Assembly: GCA_947462335.1 (NCBI GenBank)
Contig: OX381721.1
Location: 11,545,910-11,609,909, forward strand
Length of the DNA: 64,000 bases
Direction of reading: 5' to 3'
DNA from: Harmothoe impar
Lineage: Eukaryota; Annelida; Polychaeta; Phyllodocida; Polynoidae
Position numbers and translations under genes: made by a program. Of the stretch, positions 1 through 13,939 are shown piece by piece (the stretch's first letter is position 1; the number at the start of each line of letters is the position of its first letter). The notes under the pieces are model-generated. The model made no database searches. It was not told the origin of the DNA and worked only from the letters and a program-made list of their open reading frames with translations.

Positions 1-3000
1 CTATGATGTATACAACTTACAGTCACTGTGTCAGGACTGTGTATGGTGTCTCTATGTAGGGTGTCCCTTCTATATTTGAGGGATATTGACTGTATAGCGA
101 TGGTGTAGAGTGGTACTAGTTGTGTGTACATCTAAAAGTAGCAGTGACGAAGCACCTGAAGCTGAGGGTTGATTGGCGGGGGGGGGGGGGGACTGCAGCG
201 AACTGCCATCTTGTGTTGAACTGGTGAGCTAAATAACTGGATATTTGGAAACTACAGAACAGGATACCTCAAGATGTTTCACCACAATGCATAACGTCCA
301 CGTGTGATATGGGGTATGGTGATGTACATGGTACATCTAGGGACATGAGAGTGTATGAGAAGATGAAACAATCCCCAAGCACGCTGTGAACAGCCACTCT
401 ACCTATGTCTCGGATATCCACCTGATGGCAGGTCGGTGGCAGCACTCTGGTACCCCCCCCCCCCCCAACCCCCATGAATTCTAGTCATATGACCATGCGT
501 CAGACCATGGTATCGATTATTGTACAAGCTATTTTATAACGAGGTATGAGACTTGTATGGAAGTGGTCATCTTTTGACTGAGGGGGCGGTGGAATTTCAC
601 CACTCCCTTTAGGGCAAAGTAAACGTATTGAGCAGGACAAACTAATTTAGACCTATCTGAGAGGAGCCAAAAAGAATCACTCGCTTCAAACATTGTCAAA
701 TGCTGTTACAATCATGCCTGTGCTAATGTAGCTCAAAAGGAGGGGAAGGTTAAGGAAATACTGAGGTAATTGAAGAAGTGGTCAGATTTTATCAACATGT
801 GGTTGGGTTTGGGAGGGGTGTAAAGATTTCGACCCCTTGACCCAATTATTTTGAAGAAGTTTCCTCGAAATGAAAACAAATCTATAGCAATATAAAAATA
901 GTGAGTGTATTGTGTAAGAATATAGAATAACAACACTTCAAAACCATGTGTCTATATTTATATCATTTACTGTACATAGCTACCAGAGATATAGAGTCTA
1001 TATTACAATCCAAGGTACCATTTATTTTACCATCTTTACAACGTTGAACAATTTGAGTCTTGTATACATAATCATGAACCCAATGTACTCCATATCAGAC
1101 CGTGGCCCTATTTAAAAGACCATACGAATTATACATGAGATTTCCAAAACTAGTATAATGTTTGCTACTATTGGGATCAATTCAATCAATGTGATATAGA
1201 GGTTTACAATTAAGAGAGCTTTGGAATTCTCTTAAAGAACTTGTTGCAAAACCGGGCAGGTTCTATATCCATTGGCATTTTTGTTCAATACTGAGTGGAC
1301 ACATTGTATAAGAACATGGAAGGGCAGATCTCATAATACTATAGTATAATATGATATGTTATACAAATGTATGGGCATGCGAGACAATTGTATGTAACTA
1401 ATCTACTGAAAAGTGTTTGGAACATAGGACAGTGAAATGTTTGATTTTGCATTGAGATTCCTTTGCTAAAGGTTAAATAATCCATCAATATGTATCATAC
1501 AGCAAAAGTGCTCACTAAGGTTATTTTGAAATAATACTTCTATTTACACATAATACAAATGTATAATTATAAAATGGCATCATTCATTGTAGCAATGTAG
1601 AAAAACCTATGTTCATTGTGCAATAACACCTATAACATGTACCAGATCTCAAATCATACAGAATATATATCAATACTATATACATGTAGACTATGATAAT
1701 TATATTTGGAGTTTCTTGGGCCTATTAACTATATTACCACAGCATAAAATATTCACATGTCATATTTCCCTTGCCCAAAACCATCTCACAAGCATTGTTA
1801 TTCGCAGTAGTTTGAACCCAAGTAAACTGCCACCTTAAACAACCACATAATAAAGTTTCGTTATGTCTGCATGGATTGGCCCAAGTTAAACCAGGCATGG
1901 CAATTATGCGTTTGATTTAATGTGCCTGAATATCAGACAAACCTATGTACACAGTTGTGAACATGCAAAGTCAACTCATCATTGAACCTGGACATAGGCC
2001 CCTATAGGAAAGAATAAAGCACCCTGGGAAAATTCAAATAATCAGCTTTCATGGCCTCAAGCAATCATAAGTCTTCCAAGTCAGCTCAGCACAGACCATA
2101 GGCTAGGAAATAATAGGTCTTTCATGTACAATGTCAGAAAAGCCAGGGCTGGGAGTGTATTTCTCATGCAAATTATCCACAACGAGACTTCAACTGTGAA
2201 TAGCAGAAATCACTAGCAAGTAGTATTTTCAGAAAACACTGAGTGATGAAATATCAAGGGACATAATGGGACAAGAAACTTGGAACAAAAGTGTCTGCTT
2301 AATGAAGTCTTCAAGATATGGCTACAGTACAATTCAACAGCAATATGCATAGATATGATTATTCATAATTATAGCCATTACCTACTCCCCATACTTATTC
2401 ATTGTTCTATAATATAATTATACAGTATGTTAAATGCTGTTTCATGCTAGTGGGGTTCTTGCTCTTCCTGGTCATCACAATTTCCTGATAGATAATTGAT
2501 CATGTTGTGCATTAAGAAAGTTGTCGCATTTGGGGAGGGGGATGAAGGACTTTGACCCTTTTTAACAAATTACCATAGTCCAAAATGGGGGGGCCAAAAA
2601 TTGGGATGCCTTTGGCACACTTTGGCAACCCCATATCAAGTAATGACTACTCCCTAATGTAACTGGGGTCTTATGATGTAGAGTCATCAAACTATGTCTG
2701 AGATGACATTGTTTTTTAACATTGGAATTTTATGGCATTTAATTTTCTGAATCTAAAATCACTGGCTATGGTACAATTGCATTGTCATGGAATGCATAGA
2801 TGTAGGCATAAATATTCACATATCTATATAATATTTTGCCATTAGCATCTGGGAACTAAAATTCCAATGTAACAGGGGGGAGACTCAATTATGAGATCAT
2901 TGGACGTTTAACAGATTTACTTGGGACTACTAATTATGCAGAGAAAGTTACATGCACATTATGTTATACTGTTCCATCCATATGTAATATGCTCAGATCA

Positions 3001-3439
3001 TCTTCATAATTAAAGGGTTGAGAGACTGCCACCTCTGTACCTCTGTGATTTGTGTATTTGATAACTAATAGGGATACCTACCAATTCAAGTTCAGAAAGG
3101 AAAAGTGATTTAAGAGTGTTCTGATTAACCAACATGAATATCCTAAAATGGCAACCTATATATCGTAGGATTACACATAAAATGGGGAGTATATCAAAAG
3201 AGATTCTGCAAAACTAGGGGCTTTATCAACTAACATTGCACGATAATGATATATCATATTGCTTATATAATGTAGGTGGTATTACCCACATTTGACAATC
3301 TCAGGAAAAGTCGCGGTACTCTACACACATGGACTTTTCTCTCATGAACTCAGATCTATGCAATAAACAAGTCATTCAATCTCAAACAATAATTGAGTTT
3401 GTACATTGTATAAGAGCACCACAGTATATGTTGACATCA
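1..3439. other. Non-coding 3' flank of the glycosidase gene
   Basis: I see no supportable gene here. The stretch is AT-rich with stop codons in all frames. It holds a G14 run (178-191) and a C14 run (453-466). No clear minus-strand poly(A) signal for the neighbouring gene was found, so the end of its 3' UTR is unknown. Confidence 0.5.
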
Positions 3440-6400
3440 TCAGCTTGAGTTTCTAAGACTTGACATCACCAAACAGAATAGTAAAGATGTTAGTAGGCAG
3501 ATGGCAGCAGGTGCTTGCAGGGTGGGGGCCCTGCTGATCCAGGGGCTGTACCCCCAGGGCATGTAGATGTGGTCCCGGGGGTGGTCGCAGGCGGTCCCCT
3601 CACTGGTCAGGATGTAGAAACCTAGCTCAGGCTTCTCTATTGTATATGTTCTACCTGGAATGGAGAATACATAGATTCATTCAGAAGCCAACCTAATGGC
3701 AATATGGCGCACAAAGCAAGTGAGAATTTTGCCCATTTATTGTAGGACCAAGGTGTTATAACTTAAAGGTTACCACCATACCTACTCGACACTTATTAAA
3801 TTGATCATAGTGATAGCATTTTTAGGAAAATACCTCTTACTCCGTCTGGTATAATAAAGTTAAAATCTCAGAAAGTGCAACATTATACGTGCCTCTACAT
3901 GGGTCCTTCGAATTTTGAGCGTGTCACTGCATCACTTTTTAGGGGGGGGCAGTATGTCACTGCGTCACTTTTTATGTACATAGGAACTGATAGAAAAATC
4001 CCTGTGGGTCGATTTTTATCCCAAATACATGTATAACCTCATGATCAGATTCAGATTCAAATGGACACTGATGTTTGAAGGTTAGTGGAGCCAAAGATGT
4101 ACACAAAATATTCCATTTATTCATTATTAATTTGTAATATGTTTTTTACTGACCTGCATCCATGTTCTCCTCGCCCTTGTAGCTCTCATTCCTCCTGAGA
4201 ACTAGAGGGTAGTCGCCGATAGAGTTAACGTGCAGCACCACCCTGTCAAACAGGATGTCTATGTCCATGTCTGCTCCCAGGTAGTTGAAGCTGGTGAACT
4301 TCATACTGCAACACACAAGGGGTAGCTTAGGGTAATAGTACATTAAAGCGGCAGTCCCACCACTCGCACGGCTACCACATAGTAGACTAGAACAGTTCTA
4401 GAATTGTGAGGGGGATACGCTCGGTGATTATTAAGACTTGAGTGGTGAGTCAGGTTAATAACAAAAGATTGATCACTGATTATATGGAAAGGAACAGACA
4501 GTGTTGAATGCTTTAATCAAAATGATTGTGGGATAGAAATTATCGATGTGCTTTGAGAATCAGAGCCATATTCATTTCCTGTTAGTGTCAGCACTCTTCA
4601 GCGATTTCAGCACTGTTATATTTGATGGTTCTAGAAATAAGTGTTGAAATCACTAATATATATGGGTTCTAAAATTCCATTCTACGGGGCCCCGTCTCAG
4701 AAGGCCAGAGGGACTTCATGCACTGATGCTTAATACCATTGTTCATAGACTGCCTACCTATCACAGTCTGGTGGTGGAGAAGGTTCATGGAACTCTATGA
4801 ACTCAGGCCGGACACGTATACCGGCAAACCCGTAGATGAGAGACTGGAGGTAGCCTCCCATTCCAGGCAGGAAGTTAACGGTACTGTGTTTCCGGTCCTC
4901 AACTGAATCCTCATTGTATTCGGTCCAAATCTGAAACAAAGGCCAATACGATATAGCTAATGGTGAGGTAGTTTTTGACAGAGAAGAGCTTGGATTTGTG
5001 GGATGAGCCAGCAAAATATGAATACATAATTCGGATCAGATCGGGAAGGTACGAGAAAGTTTAGTACTAGGATGCAGTAGGTGGAATATTCCTATTGTGA
5101 AACAATACAGGTTAGTACATGGGCTGAGATTATGAGATGAAGTTGATTTCATTATGTTGAGTATAAAGTAAACTTACTTTAAAAGGTTGTTGTATGTAGT
5201 CATTGTAGCTCTTTAAGAAATGGCTTCTCATCTTGGCTTCCTCCTTTGCCCACTTCCATCCTATAGTGAAGAAGCTCCAGGTCATAGCTGGGGTTCGGTC
5301 ATTCGTCATCACTTCATAAAACTCCAGGTCGTTGCGCATGATGTCGCGACTCATGTTCCAGTTGATCGGGTAGGTTAACATAATGGTGTCAGCCTGCTTG
5401 TTAGTCACATTCTTCTCGACTATAGAATAAAATTGTGGGAAAAAAAGAATTTAATTGGATTCATGAATGCTTTGAATTGGTTCTGGATACAAATTATTTA
5501 TGATAATTGGTAAAAAGAAAACGTCCAACCGAAATTGCTTCTCAGGGCTGAGTTGCCCCTTACCTAGGTTAGCAGTGTAGATATAAATAGAGTTTACACA
5601 GATGACTCTCATATATATAATTTTAATATTGTGAACATATAGATTATGGTACAGATAACAGCATTGTTTCCCTTATCAATAATGGTAATGAGAGACATTT
5701 GAGTTGTCAAAAGGACACCTCTATACATACTTTTCTCGAATCCTTCATACTGATAATGGAGACGTTTCACATTGTCAAAAGGTAAATGGAGGTAAAGTGC
5801 TTTCTGTATCCACTCGTCTGGTACCTCTTCCCTCTCATTGAGGTTACACAAACAGGCGAAGTAACGTGCCCAGTGGATAGCCAGACTAGCCATCACATTG
5901 GTGTAGGCGTTGTTGTCCACATTAGGGTGCCAGTCATCAGGGCCAGTCACATCTAAAATAGCAAAATCCAAAATGACTTCCTATTAAAACTGATAATTCT
6001 AGTTGCTATTTACATTTATTGATAGCATTTCTCATCTTTAGATATCTGGTGGCAGTATTTCTGTAACCAAAAATCATATGAAAAGGTCCCAAAGGTATCA
6101 TTCTTTTTTCTCTATTTAGTGATTATCTAATTTTAAGTTATCTAATTTTAGAATGACAAACAACTGTAAAACTGTGTTGCACTGACATAAGTTGATAAAT
6201 ATACTGGTACGGAAAGGTCTTACTGGTAATACATAAAATTTAATTAAATCATGAACTACTTACTTCTGATATAATAGCGTCCTCTAGAAGTGTTATACAC
6301 CGCCTTATCCACCCAGAAGCGGGCGATCTCACGTGTCATGATACAACCGTTGTAGTCTGGGTTGTTCATGTAGTCCCTGTCACGTGTGGCAGAGAAATAC

Positions 6401-9400
6401 TGACGGATGCTCCAACCCACTGCTGCCGTCACATGCAGTGCATTTTCCTTACAGGTAGGGCAGGAGTCAGGTGTCACATCATACCCTGAGGTACCCGACT
6501 CCCAGGGGAACCGATAACCCTTACCACCCGTCTCCCGGGCATAGGTCTCTGCCTGCTTTGCAAATGTTGACCGTATAAGAAGCAGGTATTTTGCCATTTC
6601 AGGGTGGAACAATAAGATGGCAGGCATGATATACATCTCATTATCCCAGAAAATATGCCCTTGATAGTCAGTACCATTGCCACCTTTAGCCAGGCTGTTT
6701 CGAGCGATGCCGTAATATACCGCATTATAGTTGGGTGGTTGGTTGGCATGTTGTGGTGGTAGTGATGTGAGGAGGTAGTATTGGGCAAAGTTGGTGGTCT
6801 TTGCCAACTGCAGAGCCCCCTCTACAGTGATCATCCCCTTGGCCCATGTCTTATGCCATGCGTCAAGATGCTCTCTGTATAAAGCTTCGGCACCCTTGTT
6901 TCTAGACAAGATATCGCGCGCACGGTCAAAATCATTTTTGGCAGCGCTCTCCTGTGAGTCTACGGCCAACATCATTGTCTCATGGATGTATTCCTGACTG
7001 CGGATGGACACAGAGCGAAGCTGCTCCAAGTAGTACATGAAGACTTTGTTATTCATACCAGTGAGTTCACCCTCTCTGATACGGCCTTGGACTTTCCTAC
7101 AAGAATCAAGGAGAGAATTGGATTATCAGGATGCACCGCTTTAAGCATAGTTTGAGCAAACCCAAGGGGCAATTTTGAACCAAAAAGGCATTTGTGAATT
7201 CTGTACTCTTTTTTTTTTACAAATTCCCAGTGGGCTAAAACGGGAGAAATTTACAGAAATGGCACATTTTGTTTTAAAAAGCGCGCACAGTTTGGTAATT
7301 AAACCCTCGTTAGGGTGATCTTTGTTAAGTCTAGGACCTTTTACGCTGCGGGAATGGCACCTTGTTAGCTGCAAACATACAATGATTGCCTCCGCTCTCC
7401 TGGGAATTGTTTTTTTCTGAAGTAGTAATTTTCTCAGTATGGAATAATTTTAGGGAGGGGTTGACTATAACATAATAATTATGTATGCAAAACCTAACGT
7501 ACCAATCTCCGTCGTATCTTCGTCTTTGTTCAAAAACAACATCGTTGGTGTGGTTATCAGGTGGGTAGGACATCTGGAAGGTCATACCATAGTAACCCCT
7601 CTTTTTGGTGGCAATGATATCTTGTACCACGAGCCTGACGTACTTCTGATGGATGTAGGTACGATGTTCAATGGTGGCGTATGGAGTATCGATAACTTCG
7701 GTGAAGGTGGCTGGTTAACACAAAACACAAGCATACATGTAAGATCATTGAGTCGGCAATGATAGGTGAAAAATAACAGTGGACAGTGAGGAGGGAAAGG
7801 TAACGGTGAATAGAGAGGGAGTCAGAATGTGAAGAAAAGAGACAACTATTATTCATAGAGGGTATTAAGTTTAGTTATTTGTAATGTTTTTGGTCTTACA
7901 AGATTTATATGACTTGTACAAAGCTAATTATCAGCAACTGATGACACCACGTGAATTATCAGGTGGGTAACATCGGGGTGGAGGGTGCGGGCGGGGGGGG
8001 GGGGTTACCTCTGGTCTCTATCCAATTTTAGGGCACTTTTATTCGAATGGAAAATCGTAAAGAATACTTCCATCTAGTTTGATGTAGCCTAACCCATCCT
8101 TTATTTCAGACACTGTTAATTACTATGGCAATCAATGCTAGATGAATACTGGTAAAATGTGTTGTTCTGATGTTTGATTCATGTGGTTTTAACTAAAGCA
8201 TATCGGGAATATTGACTGACCATTGTAGGCATTGAACTTGTATCTTCTGACGGTTTGTCGCTCTATCTCCGGATCGTTGAGAACCACTCTGCCCATGACC
8301 ACTGCTGGTACTGCCGCTCTGTGCGAGTTAGCTGTGGGGAATAACAATCAGTGAGCTCATTCAAATACATCATATGAATGAATGTGCGCTATTTTCTGTG
8401 CAGCTTTCCTGGGATCTTAAAAAGATTCAGTAAAAAGTACAAGGTCAATACAGCAAGACTAATCAAATAATATCAGCATATAAATTGGTCTTTTCTTATA
8501 TGGAAATTTCCTACTGCATTGCCCTTCGAAGGATATCATGTAGAGTCGGCATGATGCATAAATGCAGCCCTGTCGAGTTACTTGCAGCATGCATCATGGC
8601 GATGAAAAGGCGCGGTGTATTACATCACTTTGCTGTCCTCAAAGGGTTAGGTCGATAGGTAAAGCCCATGTGTACAGTACTGTACATAGATAACGGCTGA
8701 CTAAGCATCAGGTGAAGTCAGCTTGGAACCAGTTACTAATGTATGATATTTTGTGTGTTATTTTTCAAACATCATAGAACCTACCTCCTTTCCCGTTGTA
8801 GAGACCGTTGACGTAGAGATGGTTAGAGTAGACGGCGGTAGAGATGACGCCCGACCCCAGCACGGGCATGTAGCGCTCATTTATGACATTCTTCTGTCCT
8901 GGAGTCATCGGCAGTCTGAAAGAAATATATCATTATTCAGCTAGACAGGACCGTCAAAGTGGTATTTTTTTCTAATGTAGATCTGGTTCATGGGATGCGT
9001 CGAAAGTATTTCTCCCACCCCCACTCCTTCCATTCAAGAAGGATCAACATTTATCTCCCTCACACACACACCTTCTCCGAATTCAACTGAGGGATCACAC
9101 ACCACACACCCTCCTTCTATATTGTATGATTAAATAATATCTGGACATTTTTGTCATTCAACACAAGTGATTTTTGTTAACTGGTTGACTTATCATGCAA
9201 TTTAGATTTTAGTCCCTTCCGATATATAATCATGAAGCCTTTCCAATTCATAACTTGTTTTTGTCCTCCGTATAGTGCCGAAATTATACTCACACATACC
9301 ACAGAGGCCTAAAGGGATTTTTCGGGACCCCCCCCCCCACCATTCCCCATGATGTTCTACTCATGGGACTACAAACCATGTGAATACCTACTTCATTGTT

Positions 9401-10017
9401 GTTTAATACCGAACCCCCATCCACTTTCCCATCAATCAAATTGCCAGTAGTGACATATGATATATCTCCACGTATGGATTACAAGTCATACTATACGTTG
9501 GTTGGTAGTCACATTCCGCAACAGATATATGATATTCACCCAACTCAAGTTTAACTGACCCCTTCAAATCGAATATCCATGGCGCCTCAGCTAGATCTAG
9601 CCTTACTTCTACAGGCAATTTATTGAGCATCACGAACTCTTTAACAACATAGGCACCCACCCCCCCCCCCGCCCCCGCCGCTGCTAAAAGATGAACACTG
9701 CCTCAATGAGACATAGGGGCCTAGTCAATTTTCCAATTATATGTCAGTTCCAATTAGGAATTTCAAAAGATCTATTATATGCACTGTTAGATTAAAGATG
9801 GAACTCGACTTCACAGAAAAATATCTTTTAAACTGTTCACCGGGACCCTGAATGTACAGGTACAAGGTACTTATGAATTTGTAATGTGGGGGAGGGGGGT
9901 CAACTAAAGAGCAAAGTACTGCATATCGCCGCGCTGCGAGTCACAATGGATTGAAATAATTTTAATTATATTAGATGATATATTAGATTAGATAATAATG
10001 ATAATAATAATAATGAC

Positions 10018-10112
<95 letters not shown>

Positions 10113-10423
10113 TAATAATAATAATAATAATAACAATAATGATAACAATAATGATAATAATAATCCATATGTACATACTGTGAGCTCTCCACCTCCCAAG
10201 GTGAGGTGCTGGAGTCGCCGATGTTCTGCCTCTTCTGGCGGTGTTTGGCAGTGTCCGGTCCCGCTGCACGCTTCATCTTGGGGGCCGCCTTCTTGGCTGC
10301 AGGAGAAGTCCAGTACTCCAGGAACGAGTCCAGGGTGGGCAGACCCAGCTGCATGCTGGGTACCGGAAGTACCGCCACCATGACAGCCACCAGGAGGCAG
10401 CACTGCAGGCAGCCTAGCCGCAT
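3440..10423 (-). CDS. PGGHG: Secreted/anchored PGGHG-like (acid trehalase-like) GH65 glycosidase, ten exons
   Basis: Exons on the minus strand: 10423-10179, 8915-8785, 8331-8221, 7710-7503, 7096-6264, 5952-5731, 5419-5178, 4930-4758, 4305-4154, 3654-3440. All introns are GT-AG, phases agree, and the product is 843 aa. The family (protein-glucosylgalactosylhydroxylysine glucosidase, with fungal acid trehalase) removes glucose from glucosyl-galactosyl-hydroxylysine of collagen. Visible family motifs: HIFWDNEMYIMP (Asp383), FPWESGTSGYDV (about 428-439), GPDDWHP then VDNNAYTN (from 513), AMTWS, and IWTE (Glu668) followed by NFLPGMGG. The spacing of Asp383, Asp516 and Glu668 matches the human catalytic trio as I recall it (D301, E430, E574), except that the second is Asp, not Glu. 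Unlike the human enzyme, which I recall as cytosolic and 737 aa, this protein has a hydrophobic N-terminus (1-26), an RQKR site at 62-65, at least seven N-glycosylation sequons, and a hydrophobic tail (822-839). I infer a secreted or membrane-anchored ectoenzyme. The family call is firm; the substrate is inferred. Confidence 0.9.
8548..8662 (-). repeat. Dispersed repeat, copy 1 (TGCATCATGC family)
   Basis: Read on the minus strand this resembles 19236-19330: CCCTTtgAGGAC, then an AAAGTgATG-like block, CATGATgcaTGC, AAGTAACTCG, then TGCATCATGCYGAC. It lies in the intron between exons 2 and 3 of the glycosidase gene. It is probably an old short transposon; no target-site duplication was recognised. 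Confidence 0.5.
9994..10164. repeat. (TAA/ATT)n microsatellite in intron 1 of the glycosidase gene
   Basis: About 170 bp of interrupted TAA repeat with occasional GAT and AAC units. On the coding (minus) strand it reads TTA/ATT and starts about 15 bases after the 5' splice site of coding exon 1 (GTATGT, 10178-10173). The long Ile- or Tyr-rich ORFs that cross it are repeat artefacts. Confidence 0.95.
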
Positions 10424-13400
10424 CTGGAATAGGTGATGTAAGGGGGGATTTAGAACTGAAACCTCTCTATGCGGTCTCTGTAGAAAAGTAGCTGAAATCT
10501 GTGAAAACCCTCCACTGCCCTCTTCACCGAGGCAAAGTGCATAATGGGTAATTGGAGGGCCTGGCACTACCCGGATGAGGGCCCCAAGCGCCCCCTGTGG
10601 GCAAAGGTTGGGTGGGTGGGTGTGGAGAGGGGGGTGGTAATGACCAGATCACCCATCCCTGATTAGTATTACCAGTCCCCAGGGTGAGATATAGTTGCAG
10701 TATTATGGATCAGCTGATCCCAGTGCACCTTTCATACCTCGAGGCTACAAACCCAAAACCCTCATCACACCTGGAATACCCTATCAAATATACTAGTAGG
10801 CATTTTAATTATACCATAGCAGAGTTAAAGCCCATCAAAACTGTCCAACACAGAAAAAAAGAGCGTCCACCTTATTCTCTTTCCAGAGTCACGCATATTG
10901 CATAATAATGACTTGGAAAGGTAGCCAATGGATATAATTTCAGATTACATTTCAAAATTTTCAAAATAGGGTGGTAGGTGTAGGGCAAGGGACGGTTGGC
11001 GATGTGTCGGGCCTCGAGATTGAAATGCTTTTTTTTTTTTTTTTTTATCACCGACCTACACCATTGTACATGAGCCATGACTTCATTCCTACGTTTACAA
11101 CAATTAAAATGTCGTGTATGACTAAGGCTGCTCGTAAATTTTAAGGATTACCTACTGACCGTTGTTAGTTTTACGCCTGGGTTTTATGCATCGCCTTCCG
11201 CGTATGCGTTATACATGTACCTTATATTATCAGGCCCGGAGCATTTAGTGTATGGTAACAAAATGTAGGGAAGGTACCCTGCTAGCAGGGTAAGTTCTTT
11301 TTAACCACAGGTGCATAATAGTGAAGGGGTAGGGGGTATATCTAGGAAAGGGAGGGACATGACCAAGAAAACAGTGTATCTGCAGCGGCATCTGCAGTTC
11401 ACCAATAGTTAGTGCTCAATGCTGCCCACACCTGACATGATGACTGACCCTGATGAGGTAGGTACCTGGGAAGGCAGACGATGACCGCCCAAGGCCTCCC
11501 CCTCCCCACCTCCCGCCTGCCCAGAGGGGCAGCGAGGTCACTATCTGATTGTGCCCTAGGGACACCCACGCACATAGTAGCCATCATATACATGTACATG
11601 GCAGAATAAAAAATGTCAAAAATCACATGAAGGTGCACGGTAAAGACTACGGGATATCTGTGCTGGGACGATATGGCAAGGATGCAGGGATCCTTGGCAT
11701 GACCATGAGCAATGATTTTTGTTCTTCTAACTTTTCTTATGCATTTTGTGTTCACGTGTTGTTTTTGTAAGCAGATTATGAATCACGATGTACATATGTA
11801 TACATCCAAGGTGAACGAATTATAGAAGTGTCTATTTTGAACTGCGTCACTCGGCGAATTGCCATCATTATTGCGCCCCTAGTCATAGGTGGGTCCATAG
11901 CGGGGTCCATAGACTTCCATAAAGGCTATAGAAGTCACTGGTGGGTCAGAGTAGCGTTGTCAGCGCTGGTTCCTGGAGGGTGGAGGTCAGTTTGTTAGTA
12001 CTTAGTTGATTAATCCCACTGTTCCCGCAGGTAACATCACCAGCAGGCATGGACAGATGTCAGGATAGGATAGGACAGGCAGCTAGGGGCACATCGGGTA
12101 CTTTACAACAATAATGTTTGGAACAATTTTACAGGTTGTGTCGAAGTTGTACTACCCGACCCCCTCCACTCCACTACCACCTACCAGAGAGAGGGCTTGA
12201 ATTGAGCCTCCCCCTAGGAGGGTCCAAATCCACCTTCCCTCCCCCAAGGGCTTTCCACAATCATGTGACAATGCTGTTTTAATTTATTTACAAATGATCA
12301 TTCTGACGGCAGTCATGAAGTCATATACATAGGCTCGTGCGGCATTCACATCGTGTGTGGTTCAACATGTGCATTATGTGTACCCGGCAGTATTAAAGGG
12401 TCACTCAATAATTTAAAGTATGCATTTTCACACCTTTGAACGCATTGGGGCACGTGTTTAGCTGCGTGCAATAGATGCCACATGAATGGTACAACAAGTG
12501 CATCAGTGTGCATAGCAGTTGGCAGTTGCACATTTTAATGGAGCGTCCGCCGCATAATTATTACAGAGTGGGTTTTCTGAATGCCCACTGGCACTGGCAT
12601 GTAAAGCAGTCAATCTGATATTGATGTGCATGATGCGAGTCAATGGCATGAGGTCATTAAGGATGATCTGGGAATTAGCAGAGGAGGGGCGAGGTGGGGG
12701 TGAGACTTAACAATGCTAGTAATATTATATCATGATGATTATATTAAATCCCCCCACAAAGTAATAAAACACATTTTATGAGGTATGTCTGCTAGGCATT
12801 TGTTGTACTGTATACATTATTACATACATTTGTAAACATGTCTACGGCATTGCAAATTAGTTTTGGAATAAGAGTCAACAATTCTTTACTTTGTTTTAAA
12901 TATTGTTCGAAATTATTTTTATTTTGATGATACTAAATTCATCAGCTTTCAATCTTTAACACTTACACCCTTAGTATGTCGGTAATTCAAGGTATGTTAA
13001 GCTACACACCAACTGTATAAAAGAAGAATGTTCTCATAGAACTGTGCAAGGTTATATCATCTGGCAAGTATCCATGTCATTATTCATGAAAATACAATGT
13101 ATTTTAACTCCATCCACCCTCGCCACCCACAAACGTCATGGCTCATGCTTCCCCAAATAAGGCAAATTCCCTTAAGAGTTAAGTAGACCAACGGTTCTTA
13201 AACCAGGACTGTCGGCAAATAACCATAGCTGTGTGTACACACGGCCAGGGACCCTTTTCCCAATGCCTTACTGACCTGTCTCCTGCTCCTGTGTCAACAG
13301 AGAGGACACAGGTGGGTGGGTATTAAGCCTCAGGTGGGTCCTCATACTCATAGTGGGACTAGTGGGTGACACAGTTATGTGCGGCATGAAGGTGTCACTG

Positions 13401-13939
13401 ACACACTAGCACGTCTTACCTGGTCCCACCTGTAAGTTGTAGGGAATGTCCTCCCTACCTGTGTGTGGTTGGGTACCGCCTCAGGTGAGGTTTATGGACA
13501 ATCCTATAGTAAAACACAATCATGACAATGGCGGGCTGGTCTATTCTTTAGGCCGCAACTCCCAGTAAACATGACCCTATTATACAATAGTATACAAGTT
13601 GAGCGTTTCCCCTATCATCATGTATCAGAATGTAGCACTATGTGTATTGTGTGTCTAACTGTGCCAGGCTGTGGTCTACACTAGACGTTGACAACGACTT
13701 GTCTGACATGGTCATTGTGTAATATAACATTGTTCTCATTTGCCCAGTATGCCAATTACAATGGAACATCCCTAGTAGTAGCGTCTAGAACTTGAGACCA
13801 AACTTAAAATAGAAACACCCCCACACTCTCGGCTAGCGGGGTTTCCCACAGGTGACTGCCCACCTCGGCACCTGCCTACCTGTAATCTACCTGAGTGGAT
13901 TCAAACAGGTAACTCCTCATACAGACACTCAGTGCTTAC
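10424..13939. other. Probable first intron of the glycosidase gene; no coding sequence seen
   Basis: The start codon at 10423-10421 directly follows a plausible acceptor (ATTCCAG, minus strand), so an upstream non-coding exon is expected and this stretch would be intron. It contains a T-run near 11030-11046, G/C-rich patches and no convincing exon. Confidence 0.45.

Noticed and set aside
9983..10403. ORFs rich in Ile, Tyr or Leu
   Set aside because: They run through the ATT microsatellite past a good splice donor. Only the segment 10423-10179 is coding.
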